Numbered from the stretch's first letter, positions 1 to 9,788 are shown. The stretch is DNA of 64,000 bases from WUQU01 sp038849025 (GCA_038849025.1 JAWCNE010000002.1:8326-72325), one strand, 5' to 3'. Translations and numbers: made by a program. The notes: generated by a model not told the origin, from the sequence alone.

Positions 1-964
1 CTGCTTCGATGGGTGTGCACCCGTCCGCGATCAATGTCGCCCAATTGATTAAATCCCCCGGTGAAGGCCCATAGGGTAGGTCGCCGTTTTTATATTGTCT
101 CCGCAGTTCGGCTCCTGTGCGAACTATTTTTTCTGCTGTTTTTTTGTCGATGCCGCTTCTCTTGGCGATTAATTCTACTTCGTCTTGGGATATTTTGTCG
201 CCTACGCTTAGGTAGTCGAAGTTTATCCAAACAGACATGCGTCTTCTAAGGGCTGCGTTTAATGGTTTTGTTCCAACGAATTCGGCTGAAAAAGGGTTCA
301 TAGAAATTACCAAGTACCCATATGGATGTCTATGCACTATTTCGTTGTCCTTTTCCGTTAAAACTATGTGTCCTCTCGTGTCTAAAACTGGGTTAAGTCT
401 AGAGGCTATGTCCTGCTTCATCATGTTGGCCTCGTCTAAATAGAGGATTCCTCCATTTCTGCACCACATCACTATTTGTCCATCAATCCAGTTTTCCTTT
501 CCAAGGCCTATGTATCTTCCGAAAAGGTCGTATGCTGACGTCTGTAAGCCGCAGTTTATTTCCCATATGGGCAGCTCACAGAGTTCAGCTATTAAATATA
601 CTATGTGGGTTTTTCCGGTTCCGCTTGGCCCAATTAAGGCGCACTGTTTAAAGTAATAAAGGGCGCGCACTATCCTCTCAACATAGTTAAAACCTTTGTC
701 CACATATTCTGGAGTGTTTCGGGGAATAAGTGAACGCACAGATTCTGGAAACACGTATCCGGGGTGGAGATCATACTTGTCTATGTGGTACTTTTTCCTA
801 AGCTCTGCATTTATATACGAGTCTACTGTGGCTGTTTTGGTTATTGAAACGGATATTCTAGTGTCCTTTATTTCTGTGCGCGTTTGCTCCTCTTTAACGT
901 ATACGGCCTCGCTGGTTTTACGTTTTCCACCTTGATATCCAAAGCCCACGGCAACTGTGGCCAT
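1..964 (-). CDS. AAA+ ATPase, MoxR/CbbQ-like (3' end cut by window)
   Basis: This gene starts with ATG at 964 and runs off the left edge, so only about 320 N-terminal residues are visible. After a variable N-terminus of about 110 residues there is a Walker A motif GPSGTGKT (DNA near 615-640), a Walker B motif GGILYLDEAN, and a sensor-like SMNP. The order and the phrases W-x-DGQIV and RLNPVLDTRG match the MoxR/CbbQ/NorQ branch of AAA+ ATPases. In that family the ATPase remodels or inserts metal into a target enzyme together with a von Willebrand factor A protein. The partner would lie to the left, outside the window. The assignment to the family is firm; the target is unknown. Confidence 0.85.
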   Translation of the reverse strand, partial: MATVAVGFGYQGGKRKTSEAVYVKEEQTRTEIKDTRISVSITKTATVDSYINAELRKKYHIDKYDLHPGYVFPESVRSLIPRNTPEYVDKGFNYVERIVRALYYFKQCALIGPSGTGKTHIVYLIAELCELPIWEINCGLQTSAYDLFGRYIGLGKENWIDGQIVMWCRNGGILYLDEANMMKQDIASRLNPVLDTRGHIVLTEKDNEIVHRHPYGYLVISMNPFSAEFVGTKPLNAALRRRMSVWINFDYLSVGDKISQDEVELIAKRSGIDKKTAEKIVRTGAELRRQYKNGDLPYGPSPGDLINWATLIADGCTPIEA

Positions 965-1090
965 TGGTTTTTCTGCTAGTTTCTGCTTGCTTTGGGACAA
1001 GCGTGTTCCCTCTTGTTTCCTTTAATGTTATTTGGGGCATTTCATTTAAATATTACTTCTCACGATTCAATACGCTGAATAAGCTCAACA

Positions 1091-1363
1091 TTATGAAAGA
1101 AGATCCACTAAAACCTTATGCAGTTCCTCTTTATCCTTTACTTTTTTAAAAATTGCCTTTCCAGTTCCATAAAGGCGAAAAGAAAAATGTTTAAAGGTTA
1201 AATCAAAAATAATTCCAGCAACTGCTTTTTCCACTCTTGCCTTCCTTAGCATTTTGTCCACGACTTCGTTCTTCTTGTCATATTTGAATAAGACAATAAA
1301 GTCCCTTTCCGCGCCGCACGCCTCTTCAATCCTAGCAACGTAGTCCTCTATGTTTACGCTCAT
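1091..1363 (-). CDS. small protein, last gene of Fe-S assembly operon
   Basis: A 90-residue protein rich in Lys and Glu with no motif I recognise, no cysteine pair and no membrane segment. Its ATG overlaps the stop of the upstream cysteine desulfurase by four bases (ATGA type), so it is very probably translated from the same mRNA. The predicted fold is mixed alpha/beta: a helix at the start, then strands around VAGIIFDLTF and SFRLYGTGKAIF, then a C-terminal helix. Context suggests a role in cysteine or Fe-S metabolism, but that is inference only. Confidence 0.7.
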   Translation of the reverse strand: MSVNIEDYVARIEEACGAERDFIVLFKYDKKNEVVDKMLRKARVEKAVAGIIFDLTFKHFSFRLYGTGKAIFKKVKDKEELHKVLVDLLS

Positions 1364-2601
1364 AAGGACTGCTCAATCTCCTTTAAGGCTTCAATAAACT
1401 GGTCAATTTCCTCTCTTGTATTGTAGATGTAGAAGCTTGCTCTAGCCGAAGAGGATAATCCTAATTTTTGGTGAAGAGGTTGAGCGCAGTGAAAACCACT
1501 TCTGATCATGATTCCATAACTGTCAAGAAACAAAGCAATATCGTGGGAATTGAACCCTTCAATGTTGAAAGGGATTATTCCGCATCTGGCTGAGGCTTCC
1601 TCGGGACCGTAAACCTTAACTTTTTCACATTCTTTCATGCGTTTAAGGGCGTATTCTGTTAATGTGCACTCGTGAGACTGCACATTTTCCATTCCTAACG
1701 ATTTCAAATACTTTATAGCAGCCATTAAGCCTATAGCGCCACTGATGTTAGGCGTCCCAGCCTCAAACTTCCATGGGAGAGCATTCCAAGAAATTAAACA
1801 CCGCCTTTTAACAGGGTCAAAGGATACATCCCTTATCATCTCGCCGCCTCCATGGAAAGGTTCCATTTCCGCAAGAAGTTCTCGTTTGCCATATAGGACG
1901 CCTATGCCCGTAGGTGCAAGCATTTTATGTCCAGAAAATGCGAGAAAATCAGCATCTAGATCCCTAACATCTACAGGTATATGAGGAACAGATTGAGCTC
2001 CGTCTACAAGCACTAATGCGCCTTGCTCATGTGCGGTTTTTATAACTCGTTTAACGTTGTTTATAACTCCTGTGACGTTCGAGACATGCGTTATAGAGAC
2101 CATTTTAGTTTTCTCGGATATTGCCTTTTCTAAAACTTCATAGTTTAGAGTGCCATCTGCATTTAAATTTGCGTACTTAATTTTGAACCTTTTTATTTTT
2201 GATAGAATTTCCCAGGGGACAATGTTGCTGTGATGCTCCATGAGAGGGATTAAAACCTCGTCTTCGCGGTTTAGGTTTCTAATTCCCCAAGAATAGGCGA
2301 CAAGGTTTATGGCTTCTGTTGTGCCTCTTAGGAAGATTATTTCTTCTATCCCCTTTGCGTTAATGAATTTGGCGACCTCTTCGTGGGCGCTTTCGTAAAG
2401 GTCTGTGGCTTCAAGAGAAAGAGTATGCACAGCCCTGTGGACATTTGCATTATGCTTCTCGTAATACTCTTTAACGGCTTCGATGACTTGTTTTGGCTTT
2501 TGGGATGTAGCCGCATTGTCAAAATAGATTAGCGGATGATTATTTATTTTTCGTTTTAATATTGGAAAATCTTCCCTAATCTTGTAGGGATCGAACATCA
2601 T
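1360..2601 (-). CDS. sufS: cysteine desulfurase, SufS type
   Basis: A 413-residue PLP enzyme that removes sulfur from cysteine and carries it as a persulfide for Fe-S assembly. The PLP lysine is Lys-226 in FSGHKMLAP and the persulfide cysteine is Cys-372 in RSGFHCAQP, the short RxGxHC loop of group II (SufS) desulfurases. Length and spacing are normal for the family. The start overlaps the stop of the scaffold gene by four bases, and the gene lies third in an operon of NifS-like desulfurase, scaffold, SufS and a small protein. In group II systems the scaffold or SufE/SufU accepts the sulfur; here the neighbour scaffold is the obvious acceptor. Confidence 0.93.
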   Translation of the reverse strand: MMFDPYKIREDFPILKRKINNHPLIYFDNAATSQKPKQVIEAVKEYYEKHNANVHRAVHTLSLEATDLYESAHEEVAKFINAKGIEEIIFLRGTTEAINLVAYSWGIRNLNREDEVLIPLMEHHSNIVPWEILSKIKRFKIKYANLNADGTLNYEVLEKAISEKTKMVSITHVSNVTGVINNVKRVIKTAHEQGALVLVDGAQSVPHIPVDVRDLDADFLAFSGHKMLAPTGIGVLYGKRELLAEMEPFHGGGEMIRDVSFDPVKRRCLISWNALPWKFEAGTPNISGAIGLMAAIKYLKSLGMENVQSHECTLTEYALKRMKECEKVKVYGPEEASARCGIIPFNIEGFNSHDIALFLDSYGIMIRSGFHCAQPLHQKLGLSSSARASFYIYNTREEIDQFIEALKEIEQSL

Positions 2602-3110
2602 GTGCCCTCTTCTGCAAGCTTCATTTTTCTTGAGAGTATCCTCGCCAATTCTTCCTCTTCAAGGGCTTGTTTTTCCTCAAAGGTGGATTCCGCTGGCAGC
2701 CAATGTGGGGAGGCTTGCTTGTTTTTGTAGTAGGCCCTTATGGCTCTTCTTAGAGCCCCGACAGCCAGAACACCACAGTGAAATTTGACAGCTGGAAGAC
2801 CACCCACTTCTTCTGAAACGCTTTTCCACGAGATTTTCCAAGCCTCTTCAAGCTTCATCCCTTTAATTTTTTCTGTGACTATGCTTGAAGTGGCTATGTT
2901 CGCGGCGCAGCCGTAGCTTTCAAAAGTGGCTTTTTCTATAACGTCTTGGTCGTTGATTTTTAGGTAGAAGGTTATCATGTCCCCACAGGCGGGGTTTCCA
3001 GCCACAGCTGACACTGTGGCATCTTCCATCTTCCCAAGGTTTTTGGGATTTCGGAAAAGATCAAGGATTTTTTGACTATAGGGTAAGGGCACACGCGACA
3101 TACTATTCAA
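2598..3110 (-). CDS. Fe-S cluster scaffold, IscU/SufU family
   Basis: A 170-residue IscU/NifU N-terminal-type scaffold. All three cluster/zinc cysteines are present: GNPACGD, ESYGCAANIA and KFHCGVLA. The C-terminal 35 residues are a charged, helical extension beyond the usual scaffold core. It sits between two cysteine desulfurases with overlaps of 8 bases upstream and 4 bases downstream, which implies coupled translation. Depending on the desulfurase it meets, it could act as cluster scaffold (IscU-like) or sulfur acceptor (SufU-like); the sequence does not decide between these. Confidence 0.9.
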   Translation of the reverse strand: MNSMSRVPLPYSQKILDLFRNPKNLGKMEDATVSAVAGNPACGDMITFYLKINDQDVIEKATFESYGCAANIATSSIVTEKIKGMKLEEAWKISWKSVSEEVGGLPAVKFHCGVLAVGALRRAIRAYYKNKQASPHWLPAESTFEEKQALEEEELARILSRKMKLAEEGT

Positions 3111-4326
3111 CCCCCGTTGAGCCTGTTATTCCCCTAAGCCTTTCAACAGCTTTAGGCATAACTTCCAAAACGTAGTCTATGTCTTCGTCTTTATGATAGC
3201 GGGTTACTTTCATTAGGATGCTGCCGTGGGCTTCTTCGAATTTTCTGCCGATGGCGACAAGAACGTGACTTGGCTGAAGCAGACGTCTAGTGCACGCACT
3301 TCCGCTTGAAACGTATACGCCGTTCAAGCTTAGTTCAATGGTTAAGGCTTCACCTTCGCATCTAAGAAAGCTTATGTTTGCGTTGTCAGGAGCCCGTTTT
3401 TCACCTTTAGGTCCGTTTAAGCGTACGTCTGAGATTTTTGTGAATATACCTTCTAAAAGTTTATCTCTAAGCTTTTTAATGTAGCTTACGTTTTCTTCGA
3501 AGTTTCGGAATGCAAGTTCCGAGGCCTTTGCAAATCCCACAATTAACGGGGTGTTTTCGACCCCGGGCCAAAGTTTTTGGGTTCCAATTTGGCCTTCAAG
3601 GATGCGTTCAATGTTTGTGCCTTCCTTTGCGTAGAGGGCTCCTATTCCGCGGGGTCCCAAAATTTTGTAACTGCTTACAGTGGCTAGGTCCACATTTAAA
3701 GTTTGAACGTTGAATGGGATTTTTCCGTAGGCGTCTGAGGCATCTGTGTGGAATACGACGGCTGGGTTTTTACTTTTTACAATGTCCACAGCCTCTTTTA
3801 GGGGTTGTATGGTGCCTATTTCATGGTTAACAGCAGATATGCTCACCAAGACGGTTTCCTTGTCTACAGCTCCGCCAAGTTTTTCAAGGTTTATGAAGCC
3901 TTCGCCGTTCACAGAAATTTTGGTCACTGAAAACCCGTATTTTGTAAGCATTTCAGCCACATGTAACACGCTTAGGGGCTCAACTTCGGATATCACAATT
4001 TTTTTGCCTTTATCTCTCATTTTTAGGCTTGTTCCCAACAGTGCAAGATTGTTGGCTTCTGTTTCGCCGGGCGTGAAGTTGACTTCTTCTAAGTTTTTGC
4101 AGCCTAGGAACCCCGCGATTTTTTGGGCAGATTCCATTATGGCTTCGAAGGCTTCCCATCCAGGCTTATGCGTTAAAGTGGGGTTGCCATAAGCACGATG
4201 GTTAAAGTATGGCAGCATAGCATCCACAATTTCTTTTGGAACCATGCTTGAGTTTTCGATGTCTAGGTAGACTTCATGTTTTATGCCTTCATGGGCTTTT
4301 AAAAGTTCTCTAACGTTTTCAACCAT
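3103..4326 (-). CDS. divergent NifS/IscS-like cysteine desulfurase
   Basis: A 407-residue fold-type I PLP protein, first gene of the Fe-S operon. It has the PLP lysine (Lys-221 in SSYKILGPRG) and a group I persulfide loop (Cys-345 in SSGSACTRR). Several canonical residues differ from IscS: the PLP-contact Gln of DxTQ is Asp (DASDAYGK), the His before the PLP lysine is Tyr, and the usual GGGxERGxRxGT block reads GQIGTQKLWPGVENTP. It is therefore a NifS-like enzyme of a diverged subgroup. Having both a group I and a group II desulfurase in one operon is unusual and suggests division of labour. Confidence 0.85.
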   Translation of the reverse strand: MVENVRELLKAHEGIKHEVYLDIENSSMVPKEIVDAMLPYFNHRAYGNPTLTHKPGWEAFEAIMESAQKIAGFLGCKNLEEVNFTPGETEANNLALLGTSLKMRDKGKKIVISEVEPLSVLHVAEMLTKYGFSVTKISVNGEGFINLEKLGGAVDKETVLVSISAVNHEIGTIQPLKEAVDIVKSKNPAVVFHTDASDAYGKIPFNVQTLNVDLATVSSYKILGPRGIGALYAKEGTNIERILEGQIGTQKLWPGVENTPLIVGFAKASELAFRNFEENVSYIKKLRDKLLEGIFTKISDVRLNGPKGEKRAPDNANISFLRCEGEALTIELSLNGVYVSSGSACTRRLLQPSHVLVAIGRKFEEAHGSILMKVTRYHKDEDIDYVLEVMPKAVERLRGITGSTGVE

Positions 4327-4666
4327 AATCTTTCAAGTCCTCTCTCAACAATAATAAATCTTGCTTATAGAAAAGGCATTTGGCCGCCTAAAAGGCTTTG
4401 TTTCATAGAAATAGCCTACTCTGCTATGATTTTAGCTGGCATGTTTCTTTCGGGTTTCATACTAATAAAAGGAAAAATAAACAAGAGGTTCGGTTTGAAA
4501 CTTTATGGAAGACAGCTCCTGTTGAAAGATGTCTATGTTTATAATTGTAAAGAGGACAGCATATGGACTTAATGGAGTGGTATCCTGAAGTCTAATAGAA
4601 CATGTGTTGTTAAACAGAAAAAGCATTAATCTTTAATCGTCATATCTTTCTGCGGAGGCTTAATGT
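4327..4666. other. 340-bp gap between divergent genes, with one doubtful small ORF
   Basis: This gap separates the start of the Fe-S operon (leftward) from purB (rightward) and should hold both promoters. On the + strand an ATG at 4426 opens 48 codons to a stop at 4570-4572, with a hydrophobic N-terminal stretch (MILAGMFLSGFILIKG) followed by a basic tail. The frame is open further upstream with no start. I do not recognise it; it may be a remnant of a membrane protein or chance. A GGAGG at about 4654-4658 serves purB. Confidence 0.4.
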
Positions 4667-6034
4667 TTGCCCATCCTTCCTATTGATACTGGACGTTATG
4701 GAACGTCTGAAATGCGCAGGATTTTTGATGAGGAAAGCCGCGTCCAGAAAATGTTGGATGTTGAGGCTGCCTTGGCTTGGGCGCACGCCGAGGTTGGCAA
4801 CATACCGCGGGAAGACGCTGAAAGAATTATGGCTGCGGCTTCGCTGGACCAGGTTAAGCTGGCTCGTGTAAAAGCAATTGAACGAGAAATTAAGCATGAT
4901 GTTGCCGCTTTGGTTAAAGCCTTAGCAGAAGCCAGCGGCTCCAGTGGCGCCTATGTCCACTTGGGCGCCACAAGCTACGATATTGTTGACACCGCAACTG
5001 CTCTTCAGCTGAAAGAAGCCTTAACGCTTATCGAAGAAAAGTTAGATAATTTTGAGAAAATTTTGATGAACAAGGCTTTACAATATAAGAAAACCATCAT
5101 GATGGGACGAACCCATGGGCAACATGCTTTGCCAACAACTTTGGGCTTTAAGTTTGTAGTTTGGATGCGGGAAATTTCAAGGCATATTGAAAGAATTAGA
5201 CAATGCCGCGAACGCGTCTTAGTGGGGAAAATGAGCGGTGCAGTGGGAACTCAAGCAGGTTTAGGCGAGTATGCCCTCAAAATTCAGGAGCTTGTCATGC
5301 AGAGGTTAGGCTTAAAGCCCGCTGATATTTCTACGCAGATTGTGCAAAGGGATCGCCACGCCGAACTGGTATGCGTATTCGCCTTAATAGCTTCAAGCCT
5401 AGAAAACTTCGCTATGGAAATTCGGGAGCTGCAAAGACCAGAAATAGGCGAGCTTTTCGAGTCTTTTGAAGAGGAAAAGCAGGTGGGCAGTTCAACAATG
5501 CCCCACAAGCGTAACCCTGAAACATGTGAAAGAGTATGCGGTTTAGCCCGTGTAGTCAGAAGTCTTGTAATTCCAGCTTTAGAGAATGTCACAACTTGGC
5601 ATGAAAGAGACCTAACGCAGTCTTCTGCTGAACGCTTCATAATACCTGAAGCATGCATCTTAACAGATTACATGCTGTTTTTAATGAGTAATATTGTGGC
5701 TAATCTACATGTTGATGAAGAGCGCATGCTTAAAAACATTGAGATAACCCAGGGACGTGCCATGTCCGAGGCTGTTATGATAGCCTTAACAAAGAAGGGG
5801 ATGAGCCGCCAAGAAGCCCACGAGTTATTGCGGAAACTGGCAATCAAAAGTGAACTGGAAAAACGTCCCTTTAAAGAAATTCTCTTAGAAGATAAGGTTG
5901 TAAGCGGAAAATTGAGCGCGAAGGAAATTGATGAAGTCCTAAACCCACGGAATTATTTGGGCACAGCGCTGGAACAAATAGAGCTTATGGTGGAAAAAAC
6001 CAAAAAAGAACGCAAAAACAGAGGGAAAACCTAA
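4667..6034 (+). CDS. purB: adenylosuccinate lyase
   Basis: A 455-residue member of the fumarase/aspartase superfamily. It cleaves adenylosuccinate to AMP and SAICAR to AICAR in purine synthesis. The superfamily signature is seen as GSSTMPHKRNPE at about residues 274-285, with the upstream catalytic region GRTHGQHALPTT. Length is normal. The start is taken as TTG at 4667, about 9 bases after GGAGG; the ATG at 4663 runs into a stop in its own frame. It is transcribed alone, convergent with the helicase gene downstream. Confidence 0.93.
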   Translation: MPILPIDTGRYGTSEMRRIFDEESRVQKMLDVEAALAWAHAEVGNIPREDAERIMAAASLDQVKLARVKAIEREIKHDVAALVKALAEASGSSGAYVHLGATSYDIVDTATALQLKEALTLIEEKLDNFEKILMNKALQYKKTIMMGRTHGQHALPTTLGFKFVVWMREISRHIERIRQCRERVLVGKMSGAVGTQAGLGEYALKIQELVMQRLGLKPADISTQIVQRDRHAELVCVFALIASSLENFAMEIRELQRPEIGELFESFEEEKQVGSSTMPHKRNPETCERVCGLARVVRSLVIPALENVTTWHERDLTQSSAERFIIPEACILTDYMLFLMSNIVANLHVDEERMLKNIEITQGRAMSEAVMIALTKKGMSRQEAHELLRKLAIKSELEKRPFKEILLEDKVVSGKLSAKEIDEVLNPRNYLGTALEQIELMVEKTKKERKNRGKT

Positions 6035-6035
6035 G

Positions 6036-8285
6036 TTAGTATTCTGTTAAGGCTTTCTGTTTCCATTCTTCCTCTTTTTCAAGTTTTTCCCATGCACCCT
6101 TCTTTACAAAGCCTCCAACCTGTCCCTTTATTTTCTTTGCAAGCTTCGGCCCTATCAGCGGCAGATTCATCAAGTCTTCAATTTTTGCGTGTTTTATGTC
6201 TTCCATGGTTTTGTATCCAGCGTTGTAGAGGATGCGTCCGCGAACTCTGCCAACGCCTTCAATTTTAACTATGGGCAAAAGCTCCTTTTTGACGCCTTTT
6301 TCCACTCTTTCCATGAGTTCTAAGGTTAGGGGCTGCACTTCTTTGTTGCCGAAAAGCTCTGCCAACTCGTTTGTTGCGTAGAGCAGCCACTTGGCGTTTT
6401 CAATGGTTCTGTAGAGGTCTCCTGGCTGAACATGGAAACGTTCTATGATTTCGTCTTCGCTTGTCTCTTCAATCCATGCTTTAAGCGTCACTGCTGTTTT
6501 AACTTCGCCTAGAAAGTTTTCATAGTTTATGCGGTCTTCCCACTCGTTGGGCACCGGTACCAGAAACTCTTCTCTGTGTTCTTCCATGAAAACAGCCAGC
6601 TTGTCCAACTCGCTTGAGTAGGGTCTCAGCATGGGATGCATGTCAGGCGTATGGGCAATCATGTGAAGAAGGCTTAAATCAGTTAAGAAAACGGGTCTTT
6701 GCCTTAAAGCGTCGCGAATGACTACTGCTGAAACAGGGTCTATGTAGAGTTCGCTAACGCGCTTTCCAAATCTTGTGGCGTAAATGTTTCCGCCGCTGAC
6801 GTCTATCATTTCTTCTTCGTAAAGGTACTTGAGGATTCTTGCTATGATGTTTTTTATGGCGCCGACATCGTATTGGAAGGCGTAAAAGGTTTTGCCGAAG
6901 AAATCATATACACCATATTCGCTGTGGGCGTAGTCTGCCGCTATGGTTGCAAGCACGTGGGATCTTAAAATTCTTTCCACGGCAAGTCTAGACCAAATTC
7001 GCTCCGGCTTTGCGAGAACATAACTTTCCATCAGATAATCAGCTTCATCAGCAGTTTTAGCAACGAGGATTGCCTCTCCAATCCTGTCGTATTTCGGTCT
7101 TCCAGCACGTCCAGACATTTGCTTGTATTCTAAGACGCTTATAGGATAATAGCCATAGCCGGGCTCATATCGCCTGTAATCTTGGATGATAACTGTTCTT
7201 GCAGGGAGGTTTACGCCGAAAGCCAATGTAGGCGTGGCTGTTAAAACTTTGATTTTTCCTTCTCTGAAAGCGTCTTCTATTATTTTTCGGTGAGCTCCAC
7301 CTAAGCCCGCATGGTGGAAAGCCACTCCGCATCTGACAAGTTCTGCTAAAAGTTCGCTGATGCTTGTTTTTTCGCCTGCCGCCAAGATTCTTTCTGCTTC
7401 GCGTTCTAAGGCGCGTTTTACTGGCTTGGATAAGGCTTGTTCAATTTTTGCTGCAGCCTTTTTTGCGATTGTAACCGCGTTTTTCCTAGTGGATGCGAAT
7501 ATGAGTGCTTGCCCGCCTGTTTTAACCGTGTTTAGGGCTAGGTTTATGGCTGGGTTTCTGGTTTCTTTCTCTATTTTTTTGGCGTCTCCATCTTTAAACT
7601 GGATTTCATTGTGGAGGAGAATCCCCTCTTTCAAGAGTATCGGACGCCATTCAGTTGTTATATACTCTGCTTTAAGCCAGCCTCCGACTTCTTCAACGTT
7701 GTTTATGGTTGCACTTAAAGCCAAAATCTGGATGTCTGGATTTGTCTGCATAAGCCTTGCTAAAACCACTTCAAGGGTTGGACCTCGCTCCGCCTCATTC
7801 AGCAAGTGCACTTCGTCAGCTACTACCAGTGAAATTTCATCCATCCATTTGGCTTTATGCCTCAAAAGGGAATCCATTTTCTCGTTTGTAGCGATAATAA
7901 TGTCGTAGCGTTCCAGCCACGGGTCAGAACTGTCATAATCGCCAGTAGATATTCCAACACTTATGCGCTTTCCATCAGGCTTTGTTATAGCCGAATATTT
8001 TCTAAACTCCTCATATTTCTCGCTGGCTAAGGCCCTTAAAGGCGTTAAATAAACCACTTTTCCCTCTCTTTCTAAAACATGTTTAAGGGCGCAAAGCTCT
8101 GCAACCAAGGTTTTGCCTGAAGCGGTGGGGGTAGCCAAAACAAGGTTTCGCCCTTCAAGGGCTCCAGCTTTTATGGCTTCTTCTTGCGGAGGATAAAGCT
8201 CAACTATGCCGTTTTTAATTAGCACTTCTTTAACAGATTCTAGAATTGGCAGTTCTGTTATCTTCACTTGAATACGCCTACGCAC
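6036..8285 (-). CDS. hel308: Hel308-type ATP-dependent DNA helicase
   Basis: A 749-residue superfamily 2 (Ski2-like) 3'-5' helicase that in archaea acts at stalled replication forks. Motif I is ATPTASGKT (about residue 50), motif II is ADEVHLL (about 155), and motif VI is QMSGRAGRP. A HHAGL box and the archaeal winged-helix and ratchet domains follow. The last 80 residues form helix-hairpin-helix units (VEGVGR-like IEGVGRVRGR and LPLIGPKLAKK). The start is GTG at 8285; an in-frame GTG a few codons later is also possible. It ends 2 bases from the end of purB, on the opposite strand. Confidence 0.93.
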   Translation of the reverse strand: MRRRIQVKITELPILESVKEVLIKNGIVELYPPQEEAIKAGALEGRNLVLATPTASGKTLVAELCALKHVLEREGKVVYLTPLRALASEKYEEFRKYSAITKPDGKRISVGISTGDYDSSDPWLERYDIIIATNEKMDSLLRHKAKWMDEISLVVADEVHLLNEAERGPTLEVVLARLMQTNPDIQILALSATINNVEEVGGWLKAEYITTEWRPILLKEGILLHNEIQFKDGDAKKIEKETRNPAINLALNTVKTGGQALIFASTRKNAVTIAKKAAAKIEQALSKPVKRALEREAERILAAGEKTSISELLAELVRCGVAFHHAGLGGAHRKIIEDAFREGKIKVLTATPTLAFGVNLPARTVIIQDYRRYEPGYGYYPISVLEYKQMSGRAGRPKYDRIGEAILVAKTADEADYLMESYVLAKPERIWSRLAVERILRSHVLATIAADYAHSEYGVYDFFGKTFYAFQYDVGAIKNIIARILKYLYEEEMIDVSGGNIYATRFGKRVSELYIDPVSAVVIRDALRQRPVFLTDLSLLHMIAHTPDMHPMLRPYSSELDKLAVFMEEHREEFLVPVPNEWEDRINYENFLGEVKTAVTLKAWIEETSEDEIIERFHVQPGDLYRTIENAKWLLYATNELAELFGNKEVQPLTLELMERVEKGVKKELLPIVKIEGVGRVRGRILYNAGYKTMEDIKHAKIEDLMNLPLIGPKLAKKIKGQVGGFVKKGAWEKLEKEEEWKQKALTEY

Positions 8286-8357
8286 TCTTTACTGCAAAAT
8301 AGAAGTAACGCCAATTTAAAGCGTTATGCAAAACAAAATAATAGACTTTTAGGCAAG

Positions 8358-9536
8358 CTACGTGTGTCTGCTTTTTGTTAAGTGTTGACTTTGGTATGCG
8401 ACAGCAGCCAAGCTTATGAGCAAGCTTAGGATGTAAGGCGTGTTTGAAGAGAAATATTCTGATGCGAGACCACCTGTGGATGATCCTATAAAGTTTCCTA
8501 TACCTATAAGACTTTCAAAGAGGCCTGCGGCATAACCGGCCGCATGGCTTCTTCTTTTAAGAATGTAGGCTATTGAGGCGGCATAGAGAATTCCCATTCC
8601 TAAGCCGAATATGGAGAAGCTTAGGGCAAAAAATAACGCTGTGGAGCTGACTGCTGTTAAGGCGGAAGCGATTGCAAGAGATAATGCCCCAGCTAGAAAC
8701 ATGAAGTTTTTTCCAATTTCTTCTTCTATTTTGTAGGCTTGGGTGAAGGCTACCAGCCTAAAAAGTCCGTTGGCGAAAAATATTAATCCAATCTCGTGGG
8801 CTGGCATGTTCAGATTTGTGGCGTGGGCTGGGAATAGGTTGTATATGATCCCTGCTATAAAGGAGAATAATAGGATGGAGACCACTGCTGGAGCGATTGA
8901 TTCTGCGCTGCCCTCTCTCTGGTTAAGCATTTCTTGTTTTGGTTTTTGCGGGTATTTTCGCTGTTCTTTGACCGTTGTTGCTGCTGCAAAAGCCAAAATG
9001 AAGGAAACTGCTAATGACAGAAAGAAAGGCGCCTTTATTCCTAAAAGGCTAATTAGCGAGCCGCCTAGTATAGGGCCTATTATGGTGGCGGAGCCCCATG
9101 AAAGGTTAAACTTTCTTAGGTTTTGTTCCAGTTTTTCTCCGCTGAATTCTGTTATCAGCGCTTCGGTTGAAGGCCAAAATATGGCCACTGCAACCCATTC
9201 TAGGGCTTTTATTGGAATAAGCATGTTAGTGCTTTCAGCTGAGGCGTAGAGGCCGCAGGATAAACCGTAGAGGATCATGGCGGTTAGTATTAAAATTTTT
9301 CTTCTGATTTCGTCTGAAAGCATTCCTGCAGTGAGGGGCATAAACGCGTATGTTAAGCCTCCAGTGGCTCCTATAACACCCACGAGCAGCGGCGAAGCAC
9401 CCAAACTTGCAGCGTAAATGGGCACAGTTAATCCAACAACTCCCGTAAGCATTTGCATAAAGAAAACCGAAACTAACAGAAACCTTAAAGACTTAATGAA
9501 ATTTTTGCTTTGTGGTGTATTTTTCATAATCTTCAC
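8358..9536 (-). CDS. MFS transporter
   Basis: A 392-residue membrane protein with about 12 hydrophobic segments in two halves around a charged central loop (residues about 190-215, EQRKYPQKPKQEML). The first half carries an MFS-like loop SDEIRRKIL after segment 2. This is the drug/sugar-efflux-like branch of the major facilitator superfamily; the substrate cannot be read from the sequence. GTG at 9536 and ATG at 9527 are both possible starts. It is transcribed alone, leftward. Confidence 0.8.
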   Translation of the reverse strand: MKIMKNTPQSKNFIKSLRFLLVSVFFMQMLTGVVGLTVPIYAASLGASPLLVGVIGATGGLTYAFMPLTAGMLSDEIRRKILILTAMILYGLSCGLYASAESTNMLIPIKALEWVAVAIFWPSTEALITEFSGEKLEQNLRKFNLSWGSATIIGPILGGSLISLLGIKAPFFLSLAVSFILAFAAATTVKEQRKYPQKPKQEMLNQREGSAESIAPAVVSILLFSFIAGIIYNLFPAHATNLNMPAHEIGLIFFANGLFRLVAFTQAYKIEEEIGKNFMFLAGALSLAIASALTAVSSTALFFALSFSIFGLGMGILYAASIAYILKRRSHAAGYAAGLFESLIGIGNFIGSSTGGLASEYFSSNTPYILSLLISLAAVAYQSQHLTKSRHT

Positions 9537-9788
9537 TTGGAAAGAATGCTGAGCATAAAATAATTATTATTACAAGTTGAATGAGGATTATAAGCAGCAT
9601 AACTTTCTTTAAACTTTCAATTTTTACATCACTGCAGTTTTCTAAAATAAAATGAGATCGAAATTTTAAATCTTAAGTTAGCCTTTAGGACGCTTTTGCA
9701 GACCCTTACGCCGCTACTTATAATTCTACCACATTAATTAATGTTTTATCAGAACAGCTTGTAATGCGTAAGTGGAAGGTTTCATAAA

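Noticed and set aside
3746..4192. A 148-codon open frame on the + strand opposite the NifS-like gene
   Set aside because: The minus-strand frame has all desulfurase motifs; the plus frame has Ser/Pro-rich composition typical of antisense translation.
7360..7908. A 182-codon open frame on the + strand inside the helicase gene
   Set aside because: It is antisense to a fully supported Hel308 gene, has no recognisable motif and no ribosome-binding site; it is a shadow of the real frame.
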